Of a stretch of DNA of 30,109 nt, positions 14,928 through 22,936 are shown one piece after another. The stretch is from positions 1-30,109 of the forward strand of contig JAGABD010000025.1 of assembly GCA_017614795.1 (NCBI GenBank). The letters are read 5' to 3'. Both the position numbers and the translations under genes were made by a program. Position 1 is the first letter of the stretch, and each line of letters begins with the position of its first letter. The notes beneath the pieces are model-generated. The model made no database searches. It was not told the origin of the DNA and saw only the letters and a program-made list of their open reading frames with translations. This stretch comes from Bacteroidales bacterium (GTDB lineage: Bacteria; Bacteroidota; Bacteroidia; Bacteroidales; UBA932).

Positions 14928-15913
14928 TTCCAGAATTCAAAGAAGTTGTACCATTGGTCGGGGTAGCGCTTGAGTATGCCCGACACGGCGTCGGCATAGC
15001 GTTGCGCCAGCGCCTGGGCCCTCTCTCGGGCGCTGCGGGGGCTTTCCGGGACGGGCAATGCAGACTGGAGCTCCCCTTGCGGGACTCCTGGCTGCCCTTT
15101 GCCCGACGCGGGGGATGCGCCCGACGCGGAGGGGGCGTCGAGCCGCTCAATGTAGATCTTGAAATGCCTGTACCCGACCTTGACGCAGAACACCGCGATC
15201 ACCGGAAGGTCTTCCGCCAGCGAACTGGCCAGCACGAACGGGCCCTGCGGCAGGTCGGCGGGAGCGCCGAGCACCGAACACTCGAATGCCTTGGGTGAAC
15301 CGAAAAGGCGGTCGCCGTGGATATCCACCACCTCGCCGTTCTCCAGCGCGTCCTTCAGCACGAAAATATGCGAGATGCCGTCGGTGATGGGCACCATACG
15401 GATGTTGTTCTCGGCCAGAAGACGGGCGCGGCCGCTCTTCACCTCCTCGACCTCTCCGCCATAGGCGAGCACATTGAGCCGTGCCTTGGCGCGAAGGTCG
15501 TACCCCGCCATCTCGTGGTTGCCGATATGGGATGATATCATCATAAAGCCCTTGCCCGTCGCCTCGATTTCGCGGTAATGGTTATGCCCCACCACCTCTA
15601 TGCGGAACTTCTTGCCGGCGTATGCGGCGAACCTGTCCACCACCACCTGGCCGAAGCCGAAATGGTTCTTCCACAGATGGCAGAAGGTCTTGAAGACGCC
15701 GAAGCCCTGCCTGCGGCGGAAATAATGCCAGATGGCGAGGGCGGCCTTGGGGCGAAAAACCATATAGAAGGGCAGAGTCAGGGCCATTATGAAATAGATG
15801 AACCAGAGCGGAGTGAAACGCAGAATGCGGATGAGCGCCCTGTGCATCCAGGGGGTCCCATCCGTTGTTCCGCGCCACTGCTCAGTGGCCTTCTGCTGCC
15901 CGGTCGAGGACAT
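14924..15913 (-). CDS. LpxL/HtrB-like lysophospholipid acyltransferase
   Basis: A 329-residue acyltransferase. A membrane segment lies near residues 36-55 (WFIYFIMALTLPFYMVF). The catalytic block is ISSHIGNHEMAG, the LpxL-type His-x4-Glu, followed by GDRLFG and the family C terminus YPDQWYNFFEFWK. Family members use acyl-ACP donors at the inner membrane. Here the donor could be the polyene-ACP, which would put the aryl polyene on a lipid. Between about residues 258 and 300 there is a Ser/Pro/Gly-rich insert (APSASGASPASGKGQPG and onwards) that is not expected in the family and is encoded by GC-rich short repeats. Its start overlaps the ACP stop by one base. Confidence 0.86.
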   Translation of the reverse strand: MSSTGQQKATEQWRGTTDGTPWMHRALIRILRFTPLWFIYFIMALTLPFYMVFRPKAALAIWHYFRRRQGFGVFKTFCHLWKNHFGFGQVVVDRFAAYAGKKFRIEVVGHNHYREIEATGKGFMMISSHIGNHEMAGYDLRAKARLNVLAYGGEVEEVKSGRARLLAENNIRMVPITDGISHIFVLKDALENGEVVDIHGDRLFGSPKAFECSVLGAPADLPQGPFVLASSLAEDLPVIAVFCVKVGYRHFKIYIERLDAPSASGASPASGKGQPGVPQGELQSALPVPESPRSARERAQALAQRYADAVSGILKRYPDQWYNFFEFWK

Positions 15914-16158
15914 CAGCCGTTAAGTTTGGCGTCGATGAAATCGTAGAACGCCTGCAGAGTGGTGACCGTGCGGAGGTCTTCCGCCTTGATCTTCACGCCG
16001 AAGGCTTTGTCCACCATCACCACGACGTCCACGATGTCGAGGCTGTCGATGCCGAGATCTTTCTTGAAATTGGCCTCGGGAAGAAGCTTTCCCTCTTCAA
16101 TTTCGAAATCTTCCACGAGAAAAGCGTTGATTTTCTCTATGATTTGCGCTTTGTCCAT
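15913..16158 (-). CDS. Acyl carrier protein (second of two)
   Basis: An 81-residue carrier protein with the phosphopantetheine Ser39 in GIDSLDIVD. It is preceded by the methyltransferase gene with a 2-bp gap and overlaps the LpxL-like gene start by one base (TGATG). Position next to the lyase, methyltransferase and acyltransferase suggests it holds either the aryl starter or the finished chain handed to the acyltransferase. This is inference. Confidence 0.93.
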   Translation of the reverse strand: MDKAQIIEKINAFLVEDFEIEEGKLLPEANFKKDLGIDSLDIVDVVVMVDKAFGVKIKAEDLRTVTTLQAFYDFIDAKLNG

Positions 16159-16160
16159 AA

Positions 16161-17261
16161 TTATTTCTTTTTGCAGACAAGGATATTGTGGCCCTGTCCA
16201 ATTCCATCGTAAATAGTTTCAATCTTGAGTCCCGCCTCGTCCACGAGATGCAGGAAGTCGCCGCTGTGGTACATCTTGCTGTTGCCGTTGGCGATTGCCG
16301 CGAAGTAGAGGCTGGTGAGAGTCAGGCACATCGCGGCAGGTTCGAAGCGCTGGCGGTCCCAGAGCAGTTCCATAATGCACAGACGGGTGTCCGGAGTCAT
16401 TATCGAAGCGGCACGCTTCAGGATGCTGAGGATTTCCGCCTCGCTGAAGCAGTCGAGGAACTGGCTCATCCAAATTACGTCGAACTTGGGTTCGGAAGGC
16501 ATCTTCGTGGCAGGATCCAGCAGGTTTCCGCCGTAGCCATGGATGCGCTTCGCCCCGGTCTTGCCCGCGACGTTCTGGTACATCATCTCTATCTGCTGCG
16601 GCAGGTCCATTATGGTCACCTCGACCTTCGGGTCGTATTCCACGCACTTCAGCGCCCAGCGTCCGGTATTGCCTCCGACGTCCAGCAGATTCTTCACGGG
16701 AGAGGAGAATATGATGCGCAGGGCGTCGTCGAAGGAAGTGTCCGAATAGAAATGGTCGAATGCGAACCAGCTCTTCTTTGCATCTTCGGGCAGCTGGGAG
16801 AGGCCTTCATAGACCGTGCTCCAGTCGCCGAAATGCTTCAGGCCCTCTGGCTTGCCCTCGCGGAAAGTCTCCTCCAGACGGAAGAAACCCTCGTAGTTGA
16901 CATCGTTGTTGAAGTCGAGGTTGACCTTGGTGGCGGGGTCGGTAAGCAGGAACCAGCCGACCTTGCTGATGCGGAACTTGTCGGTTGCCGTATCCACCAG
17001 GACGGTGCCTATGCTGAGCGAAGCTTCGAGCAGCACCTTGATGGCATAGGCCGAAAGCTCGGGCAGCTTCTCCTTGAGTTCCTCCTGGGTAAGACCGTCG
17101 GAAGAATCGCGAAGGGCGTCGAGGATGCCGAACTTCACCATCAGGCGGGTGGCCTGGAACACGGCGGGGCCGAAGGCGATGAACTCGGCAAGGCGCTGGG
17201 CCTCGCGGGCGGAGTACTGCTCTTCGGTGTATCTTTTCTCGAGTTCGGGGAAAAGGTTCAT
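16161..17261 (-). CDS. SAM-dependent methyltransferase of the O-methyltransferase 2 (COMT/ASMT) family
   Basis: A 366-residue protein with an N-terminal helical dimerisation domain (winged-helix-like, about 1-150) and a C-terminal Rossmann domain. Motif I is LLDVGGNTGRWAL near 190, followed by VTIMDLPQQIEMM (ribose-binding acidic residue), GNLLDP and FDVIWMSQFLDCFSE. In plant-type O-methyltransferases the last block carries a catalytic His (HDWxD); here the region reads FLDCFSE and that His is missing, so a C-methyltransferase or a different base is possible. It lies 2 bp after the lyase gene. Aryl-polyene and flexirubin head groups are often methylated, so the aromatic ring is the likely target. 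Confidence 0.85.
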   Translation of the reverse strand: MNLFPELEKRYTEEQYSAREAQRLAEFIAFGPAVFQATRLMVKFGILDALRDSSDGLTQEELKEKLPELSAYAIKVLLEASLSIGTVLVDTATDKFRISKVGWFLLTDPATKVNLDFNNDVNYEGFFRLEETFREGKPEGLKHFGDWSTVYEGLSQLPEDAKKSWFAFDHFYSDTSFDDALRIIFSSPVKNLLDVGGNTGRWALKCVEYDPKVEVTIMDLPQQIEMMYQNVAGKTGAKRIHGYGGNLLDPATKMPSEPKFDVIWMSQFLDCFSEAEILSILKRAASIMTPDTRLCIMELLWDRQRFEPAAMCLTLTSLYFAAIANGNSKMYHSGDFLHLVDEAGLKIETIYDGIGQGHNILVCKKK

Positions 17262-17263
17262 AA

Positions 17264-18787
17264 TTATTTGAGGTTCAGAGGTTTAGTACGCAGGTATTCT
17301 TCCACTTTGGCGATGGCTTCGTAGAACGGGGCGTCCTCCCTGAAGACGGGGATGATGGCGCGGACGTCGTCGTAAGCCTTGCGGGACGCGGGGGCGAGCT
17401 TGCCGGAGATGCCGAGGCAGTCGACCGCCTGTGCGAGGGCGATGTACTGGATGGCAAACACCTGGTAAGCATTGTCCAGCACCCTCTTGCAAAGCAGGGC
17501 GGTATTGGTGCCCATGCTCACGATGTCCTGGTTGTCGTTGTTGTTGGGAATTGTATGCACGTAGTTCGGCATAGCCAGCGTCTGACACTCGGCCGTCGTG
17601 GAAGTCGCGGTGAACTGGCAGGCCTGCATTCCGTAGTTGAGACCGAGCTTGCCGAGATTCAGGAACGGAGGCAGGATGCCGTTGATGCGGTCGTGGAAGA
17701 GATAGTTGAGCTGCCTTTCGGCGGTCTGCACCAGGCGCACCGTCGCAATCTTCACCTTGTCTTCTTCCAGCGAGATGTAGTCGCCGTGGAAGTTGCCTCC
17801 GTGGTAGACGTTGCGGGTTTCGGGGTCCACTATAGGATTGTCGCAGGCCGAATTGAGCTCGCGTTCCAGCACTTTCGCCGCATTCTCGAAGGTCTCGTAC
17901 ACGGGGCCGAGAATCTGGGGCAGGCAGCGCAGGGAATAGTACGGCTGCACCTTGTGGTCGAACACCGCCTCCTTGTGCTTCCCCTCGTAAAGTGCGTGCT
18001 CGCGGCTTTCGAGGCATCCGCTTCCGGCGCTGAGTTCGCGCAGACGGCGCGCGATTACCTGCTGTCCTTCCTGGCGGCGGACCTTGTTTAGGGGCTCCGC
18101 CATCAGATCGTCATAAGACGAGGCTATCTCGTTCATCATCACCCCTGCGAGCGTAGCCCAGTCGAGCAGGCGCTTCGCATAAATCTGGTTGACCACCCCG
18201 ATGCCGGTCATAAAGGACGTTCCGTTGCAAATCGAGAGGCCTTCGCGGATATGGATCTTGAAGGGCTGGAGCCCGTTCTCGGCAAGAACCTCGCCGCTGG
18301 GACGCCACTCTCCCTTGTAATGCACTTTGCCTTCGCCAATCATACAGAGGGCGAGATGCGCAAGTTGCACCAAGTCACCGCTGGCTCCCACGCTGCCGTG
18401 CTGGGGAATGAAGGGGAAGATGTCGCGGTTAATCATCTCCACGAGAAGATTCACCAGGTCGGGATGGACGCCGCTGCGTGCCTGCAGGAAGGTGCCGAGG
18501 CGCGCTATCATCGCGGATTTCACATAGATATCCGGCAGGGGTTCGCCCGCTCCGGTGGAATGGGAACGGATGATATTGTATTGAAGGTCTGTGAGATAAG
18601 CGTCGTCAACGCGCCACTGGGCCATAGGACCGAAGCCCGTGTTGATGCCGTAAATCACCTTTTCCGACGCGAATTCCTTCAGAAAATCGTAGCACTCTTT
18701 CACTTCGTCGAGAGGCAGCTTCGCGGGGTCCAGTTTCGCGCCCCCGAAAAGTACCTTTTCGACATCCTTTACTTTAAAATCTGTCAT
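17264..18787 (-). CDS. Aromatic amino acid ammonia-lyase, probable tyrosine ammonia-lyase
   Basis: A 507-residue MIO enzyme of the HAL/PAL/TAL family. The Ala135-Ser136-Gly137 triad in GSVGASGDLVQL forms the MIO prosthetic group. The catalytic Tyr46 lies in VIYGINTGFGP, and NNNDNQDIVSMGTN and YHGGNFHGDYIS are also conserved. From memory it resembles the tyrosine ammonia-lyase of Flavobacterium johnsoniae (FjTAL) closely, including QYNIIRSHSTG at the substrate-selectivity loop. That loop has Ser-His like histidine lyases and FjTAL, not the His-Leu of Rhodobacter TAL, so motif alone does not settle the substrate. Context argues for L-tyrosine to p-coumarate as the polyene starter. No hut genes are near. 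It is the first gene of the 17-gene minus-strand operon. Confidence 0.9.
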   Translation of the reverse strand: MTDFKVKDVEKVLFGGAKLDPAKLPLDEVKECYDFLKEFASEKVIYGINTGFGPMAQWRVDDAYLTDLQYNIIRSHSTGAGEPLPDIYVKSAMIARLGTFLQARSGVHPDLVNLLVEMINRDIFPFIPQHGSVGASGDLVQLAHLALCMIGEGKVHYKGEWRPSGEVLAENGLQPFKIHIREGLSICNGTSFMTGIGVVNQIYAKRLLDWATLAGVMMNEIASSYDDLMAEPLNKVRRQEGQQVIARRLRELSAGSGCLESREHALYEGKHKEAVFDHKVQPYYSLRCLPQILGPVYETFENAAKVLERELNSACDNPIVDPETRNVYHGGNFHGDYISLEEDKVKIATVRLVQTAERQLNYLFHDRINGILPPFLNLGKLGLNYGMQACQFTATSTTAECQTLAMPNYVHTIPNNNDNQDIVSMGTNTALLCKRVLDNAYQVFAIQYIALAQAVDCLGISGKLAPASRKAYDDVRAIIPVFREDAPFYEAIAKVEEYLRTKPLNLK

Positions 18788-18806
18788 AATGCTTTGTTAC
18801 AGTCTT

Positions 18807-18843
18807 CAAAGATACGAATAATTGAGTTAATAGTGTATCTTTG
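18807..18843. promoter_or_regulatory. Back-to-back -7 boxes forming a 9-bp inverted repeat between lyase and ketosynthase
   Basis: CAAAGATAC (18807-18815) and GTATCTTTG (18835-18843) are perfect inverted repeats 19 bases apart. Each contains TATCTTTG, a full match to the Bacteroidota -7 box, pointing left to the lyase operon and right to the ketosynthase gene. The rightward box ends six bases before the ATG at 18850, so that mRNA would be almost leaderless. No TTTG is present at the -33 position of either, so a regulator may be needed, or the repeat may be an operator. Confidence 0.6.
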
Positions 18844-18849
18844 CATTAT

Positions 18850-20070
18850 ATGCAAAACAGAGTTGTAATCACCGGCCTGGGAATATGGTCGTGCCTGGGA
18901 ACCACGCTCGACGAAGTGCGCGATTCCCTTTACAAAGGAAAATCCGGAATCATAATAGACCCTCAGCGTATCGAGATGGGCTTCCGCTCCCCCCTCACGG
19001 GCGTGGTTCCGATGCCCGAACTCAAGGGTGAACTGAGCCGCCAGCAAAGGGCCTTCATGCCCGAGCAGGCGATGTACGCCTATTGCTCTACCCGTGACGC
19101 CCTGCGCGACGCCGGCATCGACGAAGATTTCCTCGCAGCCCACGAAGTGGGACTGCTCTTCGGCAACGATTCATCCGCACAACCCGTCGTGAAGGGATGG
19201 GACCTGATGCGCGAAAAGAACGACACCACCCTCTGCGGTTCCGGCTCGATTTTCCAGAGCATGAACAGCACGGTGACTATGAACCTGGACTGCATCTTCA
19301 AGCTACGCGGAATCAACCTCACGGTGTCCGGTGCCTGCGCCAGCGGGTCCCACGCCATCGGGCTCGGCGCCCTGCTCATCCAGAACGGCCTGCAGGACAT
19401 CGTCGTCTGCGGCGGAGCCCAGGAAACCAACCCCTACGGAGTAGGCAGTTTCGACGGCATTTCTGCATTCTCGGTACGCACCGACGACCCCGCCAAGGCG
19501 AGCCGTCCCTTCGACCGCGACCGCGACGGACTTGTGCCTTCGGGCGGTGCCGCAACGGTTATTCTGGAGAGTTACGAAAGCGCCGTGAAGCGCGGAACGC
19601 ACATCTACGGAGAGGTTCTGGGCTACGGTTTTTCCGGCAACGGCGACCATATCTCGACCCCCAACGTAGACGGGCCGAAACGTTCTCTGGAGATGGCCCT
19701 TCACCGCGCCGGCCTCGGAATCGCGGACATCGGATACATCAACGCCCACGCCACCTCCACCCACGTTGGTGATGCCAATGAAGCCAAGGCGATTTATGCC
19801 GTTTTCGGCGAGAAGAGCGTGCCGGTAACCAGCACCAAAGGCCAGACAGGACACGAAATGTGGATGGCTGGAGCGTCCGAAGTCATCTATTCCCTGTTGA
19901 TGATGCACGGCGACTTCATTGCCGGCAACCTCAACTTCGAGCACCCCGACGAAGATTCCGAGCACCTGCTGATAGTGCCCGAAACCAAGGCCGCGCATTT
20001 CGACTGCTTCCTCAGCAATTCGTTCGGCTTCGGAGGCACCAATTCGAGCCTTATCGTAAAGAAGGGTTAA
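18850..20070 (+). CDS. Stand-alone beta-ketoacyl-ACP synthase (FabB/FabF-like)
   Basis: From the ATG at 18850 the product has 406 residues (an in-frame TTG nine bases upstream is less likely). It starts at once with the strand RVVITGLGIWS. The active-site Cys163 lies in SGACASGSHAIG, and the two His residues in NAHATSTHVGD and TKGQTGHEMWMAG. It ends in SNSFGFGGTNSSLI, as usual. It has no extra C-terminal domain, unlike the two other ketosynthases of the cluster. It is divergent from the lyase operon and the only polyene gene on the plus strand. It may start the chain from the aryl starter, or serve like ApeR, the third ketosynthase of known aryl-polyene systems. Its stop overlaps the oxidoreductase stop by 4 bp. 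Confidence 0.9.
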   Translation: MQNRVVITGLGIWSCLGTTLDEVRDSLYKGKSGIIIDPQRIEMGFRSPLTGVVPMPELKGELSRQQRAFMPEQAMYAYCSTRDALRDAGIDEDFLAAHEVGLLFGNDSSAQPVVKGWDLMREKNDTTLCGSGSIFQSMNSTVTMNLDCIFKLRGINLTVSGACASGSHAIGLGALLIQNGLQDIVVCGGAQETNPYGVGSFDGISAFSVRTDDPAKASRPFDRDRDGLVPSGGAATVILESYESAVKRGTHIYGEVLGYGFSGNGDHISTPNVDGPKRSLEMALHRAGLGIADIGYINAHATSTHVGDANEAKAIYAVFGEKSVPVTSTKGQTGHEMWMAGASEVIYSLLMMHGDFIAGNLNFEHPDEDSEHLLIVPETKAAHFDCFLSNSFGFGGTNSSLIVKKG

Positions 20071-21467
20071 TCCCCGGATTCCTGAATCATTTTGCAGGTC
20101 AGCACCGAGGTGATGCTGACCCCGAGAAGGCCGGCCAGGTTGAGGTTCTGCCCGGTCAGCCACAGGCCCTTCACGGGAGTACGTGAAGGGATGAGAGTTC
20201 CCATGGGGTTGCGCCAGTCCTTGCGGATTCCGAAGGCCGATCCGCCCGGAGTGCCGGTGAAGCGTTCCCAGGTCAGCGGGGTGCTGGTCCAAACCTCCGC
20301 CACAGCATCGCGCAGCCCCGGTAGCGCCGTTTCTGCAAGTGCAAGAGTTTCAAGCAGTTTCGCCTCCTTCGCGGCGTCGTAATCCTCCGTCTGGACCGCC
20401 ATCGGGGAGATGAGGTCGAGCCTGTCGGCGAAGCAGTCTTCCGAAGGGTAGAAGTAGATCATTACGCGGTCCGTCCCCTTTTCGGCGGGATGCCAGGGAT
20501 CGGCGCCCGGAGCATAAGCGTAGATGTTGTTTTCCCTTGCGGGGATGATGCCCTTTTTCAGGGCGATGTTTGCGGTGAATACGCCGAAGCCGCACGGCAG
20601 CGAGCAGATGCGAGAGCGATAGGCCTTGCGCACGCCGGCTTCTTCTCCCAGAAGCGCCAGCGTCGCGGCAGGGTGCATATCGCTGACGACCAGATCTGCC
20701 GGCAGGAGATTGCCCGCAACCCTGACGCCCGCAACCCGTCCGCCAACGACCTCTATCCCCGTCACCTCTGCGCCCAGCAGGACCTTTCCGCCGAGCGCTT
20801 CTATCTGCTCCACGAGCCTGTCCGCTATCTGCTGACCGCCGCCTTCGAGCTTCCAGGCGCTTTGGACGAAGGAATTGTTTATCTGCGCGAAATTGTAAAG
20901 AGGCAGGCTGTCCGCGGCGAGCTCGACGCGCATGAACGCTCCGCTGAGAACGCGGCGCAGAGTTTCGTCGTGGATGGTCTCGCACAGGAACTCGTAGGCG
21001 CTCCGGCTGAAAAGCGGATTGGGACCTTCGTTGTCCGGCCCTACGGCGTCGAAAATATGGGTGCCAACCTCGCCCAAAGCCACCACAAAGCGCTCCAGGC
21101 CATCTTTCTCCGCAGGGAAAAGCTCCGCCAGTTTCGCGATGAAACGCTCCGCCCCCGAAGCCAGGGGATAGGCTTTGCCGTCGATTACTATTTCGTCGAC
21201 GCAGTCCGGGTCTATCTGCTTCCAGGGAAGGTCCAGCAGACCGAATTCGCCGAAGAGCCTGTTGAGGCTTTCGCCCTCTCCAAGCCCTCCGACATAGTGT
21301 ACTCCGGTATCGAATGTGCGGCCGGCGCGAACGAAACTCTGAAGGCAGCCGCCGGCCCGCGACGGATGCTTCTCCAGCACTGTCACTTCATAGCCGCGGC
21401 GCGCCAGAATCAGGGCGCACTCAAGCCCCCCGAGTCCGCTGCCGATTATTACCGCCTGTTTCCCCAA
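20067..21467 (-). CDS. FAD-dependent oxidoreductase of the CrtI / retinol saturase family
   Basis: A 466-residue protein. The N-terminal dinucleotide fold is GSGLGGLECALILARRGYEVTV, ending in EKHPSRAGGCLQSF; the C-terminal FAD contact is GLWLTGQNLNLAGLLGVS. These match phytoene-desaturase-like enzymes, which are frequent next to flexirubin-type clusters. It may oxidise, isomerise or saturate bonds of the polyene. The start codon is TTG, one codon after the in-frame TAG of the SPFH gene; no ATG lies before the glycine motif, so the TTG start is well supported. A 14-base stretch at 20701-20714 (GGCAGGAGATTGCC) matches the edge of the REP-like element at 13221 and may be a half copy. Confidence 0.86.
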   Translation of the reverse strand: MGKQAVIIGSGLGGLECALILARRGYEVTVLEKHPSRAGGCLQSFVRAGRTFDTGVHYVGGLGEGESLNRLFGEFGLLDLPWKQIDPDCVDEIVIDGKAYPLASGAERFIAKLAELFPAEKDGLERFVVALGEVGTHIFDAVGPDNEGPNPLFSRSAYEFLCETIHDETLRRVLSGAFMRVELAADSLPLYNFAQINNSFVQSAWKLEGGGQQIADRLVEQIEALGGKVLLGAEVTGIEVVGGRVAGVRVAGNLLPADLVVSDMHPAATLALLGEEAGVRKAYRSRICSLPCGFGVFTANIALKKGIIPARENNIYAYAPGADPWHPAEKGTDRVMIYFYPSEDCFADRLDLISPMAVQTEDYDAAKEAKLLETLALAETALPGLRDAVAEVWTSTPLTWERFTGTPGGSAFGIRKDWRNPMGTLIPSRTPVKGLWLTGQNLNLAGLLGVSITSVLTCKMIQESGD

Positions 21468-21470
21468 ATG

Positions 21471-22448
21471 CTACTTCTGGAAGATATCCTTCAGCGCGCC
21501 GATGGAAGAAAGCATCGTGGATGCCTCGTAAGGCAGATAGACGAGTTTGTTGTCCTTGCCGTTGGATATCTCCTTGAGGCTGCTGATGTATTGCTCCGCG
21601 AGCATATAGTGCGCGGGATCCATCTTCCCGCCCTTGACTGCGGCTGCAATTCGCCCGATGGCGTCTGCTTCCGCCTGCGCCTGGACCACCTTGGCCTCCG
21701 CCTTTCCCTGGGCCTCGAGAATCTTGGTCTGCTTCTCGGCTTCCGCCTTGTTGATGCGGGCGACCTTCTCGCCTTCCGAACGGAGCACCTCGCTCTGCTT
21801 GGACGCTTCCGCCTCGAGAATCTGGGCCCTCTTTTCGCGCTCGGCCTTCATTTCCTTCTCCATGGCATCCTTCACGGTTGCCGGAGGGGTGATGTCGAGC
21901 AGCTCCACGCGGTTGACCTTGACGCCCCACTTGTTGGTGGTGTCGTCCAGCACGTTGCGGATCTTGTTGTTGATGGCCTCGCGGGTGGAGAGGATTTCGT
22001 CGAGCCTCATCTCGCCGATAACCGAACGCAGGGTGGTGAGAGTGAGCTTTTCGATTGCGAGAGGGAGGTTGTTGATCTCATATACGCTCTTGAACGGGTC
22101 GGTGATCTGGTAGTAGATCATCGCGTTGATCTTGAGCATGATGTTCTCCTTGGAGATGACGTCCTGGTCGGGGAAATCGAAGAGCTGTTCGCGCAGGTCG
22201 ATGCGGATCGTGCGGGTGAAGAATACGCGGTCTTCGCCCGTGGGCATCTTGCGCACTACCGTTGTTTCGACGGTGCGGGGCTTCTCCAGGATGGGGAGAA
22301 TGAAGTTGATGCCCGAAGGCAGGGTGCGGTTGTAGCGTCCGAGCCTTTCCACCACGATTGTGGAGGACTGCTGCACGATGGTGAATCCGGAAAGGACGTA
22401 AATAACTACGATTAAGGCAATGATGCCTACGATAATAAGTCCGGTCAT
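21471..22448 (-). CDS. SPFH/stomatin-family membrane protein (QmcA/paraslipin-like)
   Basis: A 325-residue protein with one N-terminal membrane helix (LIIVGIIALIVVIYVLSGF), a band-7/SPFH domain (about 20-190, with VVERLGRYNRTLPSGINFILP and the conserved WGVKVNRVELLDI) and a long Ala/Glu/Lys coiled coil (about 190-265). Relatives build membrane microdomains and scaffold proteases; the usual partner is an NfeD protein, encoded directly upstream here. Start and NfeD stop are separated by a single in-frame codon (TAG ACT ATG). It may be unrelated to polyene production and only neighbour it. Confidence 0.92.
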   Translation of the reverse strand: MTGLIIVGIIALIVVIYVLSGFTIVQQSSTIVVERLGRYNRTLPSGINFILPILEKPRTVETTVVRKMPTGEDRVFFTRTIRIDLREQLFDFPDQDVISKENIMLKINAMIYYQITDPFKSVYEINNLPLAIEKLTLTTLRSVIGEMRLDEILSTREAINNKIRNVLDDTTNKWGVKVNRVELLDITPPATVKDAMEKEMKAEREKRAQILEAEASKQSEVLRSEGEKVARINKAEAEKQTKILEAQGKAEAKVVQAQAEADAIGRIAAAVKGGKMDPAHYMLAEQYISSLKEISNGKDNKLVYLPYEASTMLSSIGALKDIFQK

Positions 22449-22451
22449 AGT

Positions 22452-22880
22452 CTATAATGTTTTAACTGTTACGATGTTGCCGTCGCGTGCGACGATGATT
22501 ACTTTGGCCCCTTCCGGGATGGCCGCTCCGCCTTCTCCCACTGCCTGCCAGTCGTCTCCGAATACGCGGACGCGACCTTTGTCCCCTGCGGGGATGGCCT
22601 CGACCACCTTGGCGCTCTGCCCGACGATGGTGTCGGCGTTGGAAGGTTTCTCGCCCTTGTCCATATACTTCAGGACGAGGGGACGCACGAAGATTATTGC
22701 CAGCACCGAGAATACCGCAAAGAGCAGTACCTGGAGCCAGAGAGTATGGGGAGCGATGGCTGCGCTTACCGCGGCAGCCAGGCAACCGACGGAGAAGCAC
22801 GCCACCGCGAATCCGGAAGTGAAGATTTCCAGGATGATGAACACAAGGGCCGCAACGACCCACCAGAACCAAATTGACAT
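22452..22880 (-). CDS. NfeD-like membrane protein (short form)
   Basis: A 142-residue protein with two to three N-terminal helices (WFWWVVAALVFIILEIFTSGFAVACF; AAAVSAAIA; LQVLLFAVFSVLAIIFV) and a C-terminal OB-fold beta domain (about 82-142: VGQSAKVVEAIPAGDKGRVRVFGDDWQAVG). This is the short NfeD1b layout without a protease domain. It pairs with the SPFH gene downstream. A TATATTTG box at 22902-22909 probably supplies its promoter, after the terminator of the ketoreductase gene. Confidence 0.9.
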   Translation of the reverse strand: MSIWFWWVVAALVFIILEIFTSGFAVACFSVGCLAAAVSAAIAPHTLWLQVLLFAVFSVLAIIFVRPLVLKYMDKGEKPSNADTIVGQSAKVVEAIPAGDKGRVRVFGDDWQAVGEGGAAIPEGAKVIIVARDGNIVTVKTL

Positions 22881-22901
22881 AGCTTTAAGTTTTTAATCTT
22901 T

Positions 22902-22909
22902 CAAATATA
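22902..22909 (-). promoter_or_regulatory. Probable -7 box (TATATTTG) of the nfeD-SPFH-oxidoreductase operon
   Basis: On the minus strand TATATTTG matches TAnnTTTG, 21 bases before the NfeD-like ATG. No TTTG lies at the right distance upstream; the nearest is about 26 bases away. The box follows the ketoreductase terminator, as expected for a new transcription unit. Confidence 0.5.
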
Positions 22910-22936
22910 AGAAATTTCCCGGAATCCTGCAGATAC

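Noticed and set aside
16290..16312. GCGATTGCCGCGAAG resembling the left arm of the element
   Set aside because: No right arm, and FAAIANGNS fits the methyltransferase family.
17264..18787. Reading the lyase as histidine ammonia-lyase (hutH)
   Set aside because: The Ser-His selectivity loop would allow it, but no hut genes are near and it lies at the head of a polyene operon with an aryl-acid ligase; tyrosine lyase is more likely.
20167..20190. Perfect 9-bp hairpin about 100 bases after the stand-alone ketosynthase
   Set aside because: No U-tract follows and it encodes the conserved TPVKGLWLTG region of the oxidoreductase, so a terminator role is doubtful.
20490..22415. A 641-codon plus-strand open frame across the oxidoreductase and SPFH genes
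   Set aside because: Both minus-strand genes have complete family motifs; the antisense product resembles nothing and crosses a gene boundary.
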